This document shows positions 62,828 through 64,000 of a DNA stretch of 64,000 nucleotides, piece after piece (position 1 is the stretch's first letter; every line of letters begins with the position of its first letter). The notes below the pieces were generated by a model. The model saw only the letters and a list, made by a program, of their open reading frames with translations. It was not told where the DNA came from and ran no database searches. This stretch comes from Streptomyces sp. NBC_00442 (GTDB lineage Bacteria; Actinomycetota; Actinomycetes; Streptomycetales; Streptomycetaceae), in the NCBI RefSeq assembly GCF_036014195.1, contig NZ_CP107918.1:5580001-5644000 (forward strand), read 5' to 3'. Both the position numbers and the translations under genes were made by a program.

Positions 62828-62867
62828 CCGACAATCCGCCGACAGCCGGCCGACAGACGACGGACAG
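62828..62867 (-). promoter_or_regulatory. Candidate SARP box: four heptamers at 11-bp spacing
   Basis: On the plus strand: ccgacaa (62828-62834), ccgacag (62839-62845), ccgacag (62850-62856), cggacag (62861-62867). Starts are exactly 11 bp apart, so all four face one side of the helix. On the minus strand they read CTGTCGG-type direct repeats just upstream of the ABC exporter start. The outer part also overlaps a hairpin that may end the panB transcript (gacgacag...ctgtcgtc, about 62856-62903). Confidence 0.65.
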
Positions 62868-62931
62868 CCCGCCGATGGGGGAAGTCGGCGGACTGTCGTC
62901 GTGACCGCAGTGGCTGAAGGGGGAGCGACGG

Positions 62932-63810
62932 TCAGTGGAAGGTGTGCTCCTCGGCGGGGAACGCCCCGCCGACGACCTCTCCGGCGAACGCCTTCGCCGC
63001 GTTCCCGAGGGACTCGCGCAGGTTCATGTACTGCTTGGTGAAGCGCGGGGTCCTGCCGGGCGTGAGGCCCACCATGTCGGTGTAGACCAGCACCTGCGCG
63101 TCGCACGCGGCGCCCGCGCCGATGCCCACCGTCGGGATGTGCAGGTTGCGGGTCACCTCGGCGGCGAGCTCCGCGGGGACCAGTTCGAGCACGAGGGCGA
63201 AGGCGCCCGCGTCCTGGACCGCCTTGGCGTCGCGCAGCAGCTGGTGCGCCGCCTCGTCGCCACGGCCCTGCACCCGGTAGCCCAGGGTGTTCACCGACTG
63301 CGGCGTGAGGCCGACGTGGCCCATGACGGGAATGCCGGAGTCGACGAGCAGCCGGATCTGCTCGTGGCTGCGCTCGCCGCCCTCCAGCTTGACCGCGCCG
63401 ACGCCCGCGTCCTTGACCAGGCGCATGGCGCTGCGCAGCGCCTGTACCGGACCCTCCTGGTACGAGCCGAAGGGCAGGTCGGCCACGACGAGGGAGCGCG
63501 AGGTGCCCCGCACGACGGCCGCGGACAGCATGGTGATCTCGTCCAGAGTGACCGGGACGGTCGTCTCGTATCCGAGGTGGCAGTTGCCCATCGAGTCGCC
63601 CACGAGCAGGACCGGGATGCCGGCCTCGTCGAAGACGGACGCGGTCATCGCGTCGTAGGCGGTGAGCATGGGCCACTTCTCGCCGCGCGCCTTGGCGGCG
63701 GCGATGTCGTGCACGGTGATGCGCCGAGTGCCCTTGCCTCCGTACAGCGCCTTGGGATCGCTGCTGTCGGAAGCCTTCTGGTTCTGGGCAGCCTGAACGT
63801 GTTGCGTCAT
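62932..63810 (-). CDS. panB: 3-methyl-2-oxobutanoate hydroxymethyltransferase
   Basis: 292 residues. Pantothenate pathway PanB: ITVHDIAAAKARGEKWPMLTAYDAMTA (~30), VGDSMGNCHLGYETTVPVTLDE (~70), VKLEGG, GHVGLTPQSVNTLGGY-like GHVGLTPQSVNTLGYR and GIGAGAACDAQVLV. Transfers a hydroxymethyl group from methylene-tetrahydrofolate to 2-oxoisovalerate, giving ketopantoate. The first 30 residues are the hydrophilic actinobacterial extension. Monocistronic as far as visible; about 190 bp upstream are shared with a gene leaving the window. Confidence 0.97.
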   Translation of the reverse strand: MTQHVQAAQNQKASDSSDPKALYGGKGTRRITVHDIAAAKARGEKWPMLTAYDAMTASVFDEAGIPVLLVGDSMGNCHLGYETTVPVTLDEITMLSAAVVRGTSRSLVVADLPFGSYQEGPVQALRSAMRLVKDAGVGAVKLEGGERSHEQIRLLVDSGIPVMGHVGLTPQSVNTLGYRVQGRGDEAAHQLLRDAKAVQDAGAFALVLELVPAELAAEVTRNLHIPTVGIGAGAACDAQVLVYTDMVGLTPGRTPRFTKQYMNLRESLGNAAKAFAGEVVGGAFPAEEHTFH

Positions 63811-63952
63811 CGCAACGGCTCCTGTTCGTCATCTCGAAGCGCCCTCACGGCGTCTCCGGACCACATCCATGGTGGCATCCCGTGCCCCCCGCCGGGAAGT
63901 GGGTGTGACGCGAAGCCACATCGGCGCGGTGCCGTGAGCAAAGACTCCCTAT

Positions 63953-63972
63953 ACGAGACGGCGCCGTATCGA
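63953..63972. promoter_or_regulatory. Imperfect 20-bp palindrome, candidate operator
   Basis: acgagacggcgccgtatcga: arms agree at 8 of 10 positions around a perfect acggcgccgt core. It lies between panB and the plus-strand start at 63994 and overlaps where the -35 of the latter would be. Confidence 0.5.
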
Positions 63973-63980
63973 AATTGATT

Positions 63981-63996
63981 TACGCTGGTGCACATG
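63981..63996 (+). promoter_or_regulatory. Candidate leaderless promoter and start codon of the next gene
   Basis: TACGCT (63981-63986) is a good -10 hexamer placed 7 nt before an ATG (63994-63996), the spacing of leaderless actinobacterial mRNAs. Only seven bases of any coding region are visible, so the gene cannot be identified. Confidence 0.35.
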
Positions 63997-64000
63997 TCAA

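Overview
The window is high-GC actinobacterial DNA, almost certainly from a Streptomyces chromosome. The evidence is G/C-biased third codon positions, GTG/TTG starts with GGAGG-type ribosome sites, two SARP-family regulators, an MbtH protein, DmdR/IdeR-like iron boxes and the composite 'ggggcgcggggaactgcgcg' intergenic repeats. Species cannot be told from the sequence.

Region 1 (about 1-38.0 kb) is a non-ribosomal peptide gene cluster, nearly all on the minus strand and so read from high to low coordinates. Reading order: AfsR/SARP-type activator (34942-37953); XRE-HTH/NB-ARC regulator (33109-34422); a precursor cassette of glutamate mutase small and large subunits (32599-33042, 31340-32602), an anticodon-domain-less asparaginyl-tRNA-synthetase-like ligase (30184-31176) and a stand-alone glutamate-synthase-like FMN protein (28901-30187); NRPS A-T-C-A-T (23989-28710); NRPS C-A-T-C (19505-23959); stand-alone A-T (17361-19238); type II thioesterase (16573-17364); MbtH (16179-16388); SyrP/clavaminate-synthase-like hydroxylase (15150-16169); a four-module NRPS (C-A-T)x4-TE (1805-15115); an MFS exporter (519-1808); and a GNAT acetyltransferase cut by the window edge. 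Adenylation domains number eight, so a cyclised or released octapeptide is predicted. By-eye specificity codes point to Gln-like at position 4, Val-like at 5, and Gly at 8; the other positions do not match a code I recognise well. The glutamate mutase pair implies 3-methylaspartate supply, and the ligase next to it could amidate that acid. This cassette is the most unusual part of the window.

Region 2 (about 38.4-45.5 kb) holds scattered chromosomal genes: a small membrane protein, an NTF2-like protein, a PhzF-family protein, an SDR, a Bcr/CflA-type exporter, an Rsm22-like methyltransferase, a dimethylarginine dimethylaminohydrolase and a primase/polymerase-like protein.

Region 3 (45.5-51.2 kb) is an iron acquisition locus: efeO-efeB-efeU plus a lipoprotein, followed by a heme oxygenase. 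Both transcription units start behind iron-box-like palindromes, and composite Streptomyces repeats flank the efe operon.

Region 4 (51.3-64 kb) holds methionine aminopeptidase, a small conserved protein, a MerR-family regulator with a strong leader hairpin, an MFS protein, an NADPH:F420 oxidoreductase-like protein, an M50 protease, a second large SARP-type regulator convergent with a DrrAB-like ABC exporter, and panB. The ABC operon is preceded by four heptamers phased at exactly 11 bp, a classic SARP-box layout. The last bases look like a leaderless promoter and start codon for a gene that leaves the window.
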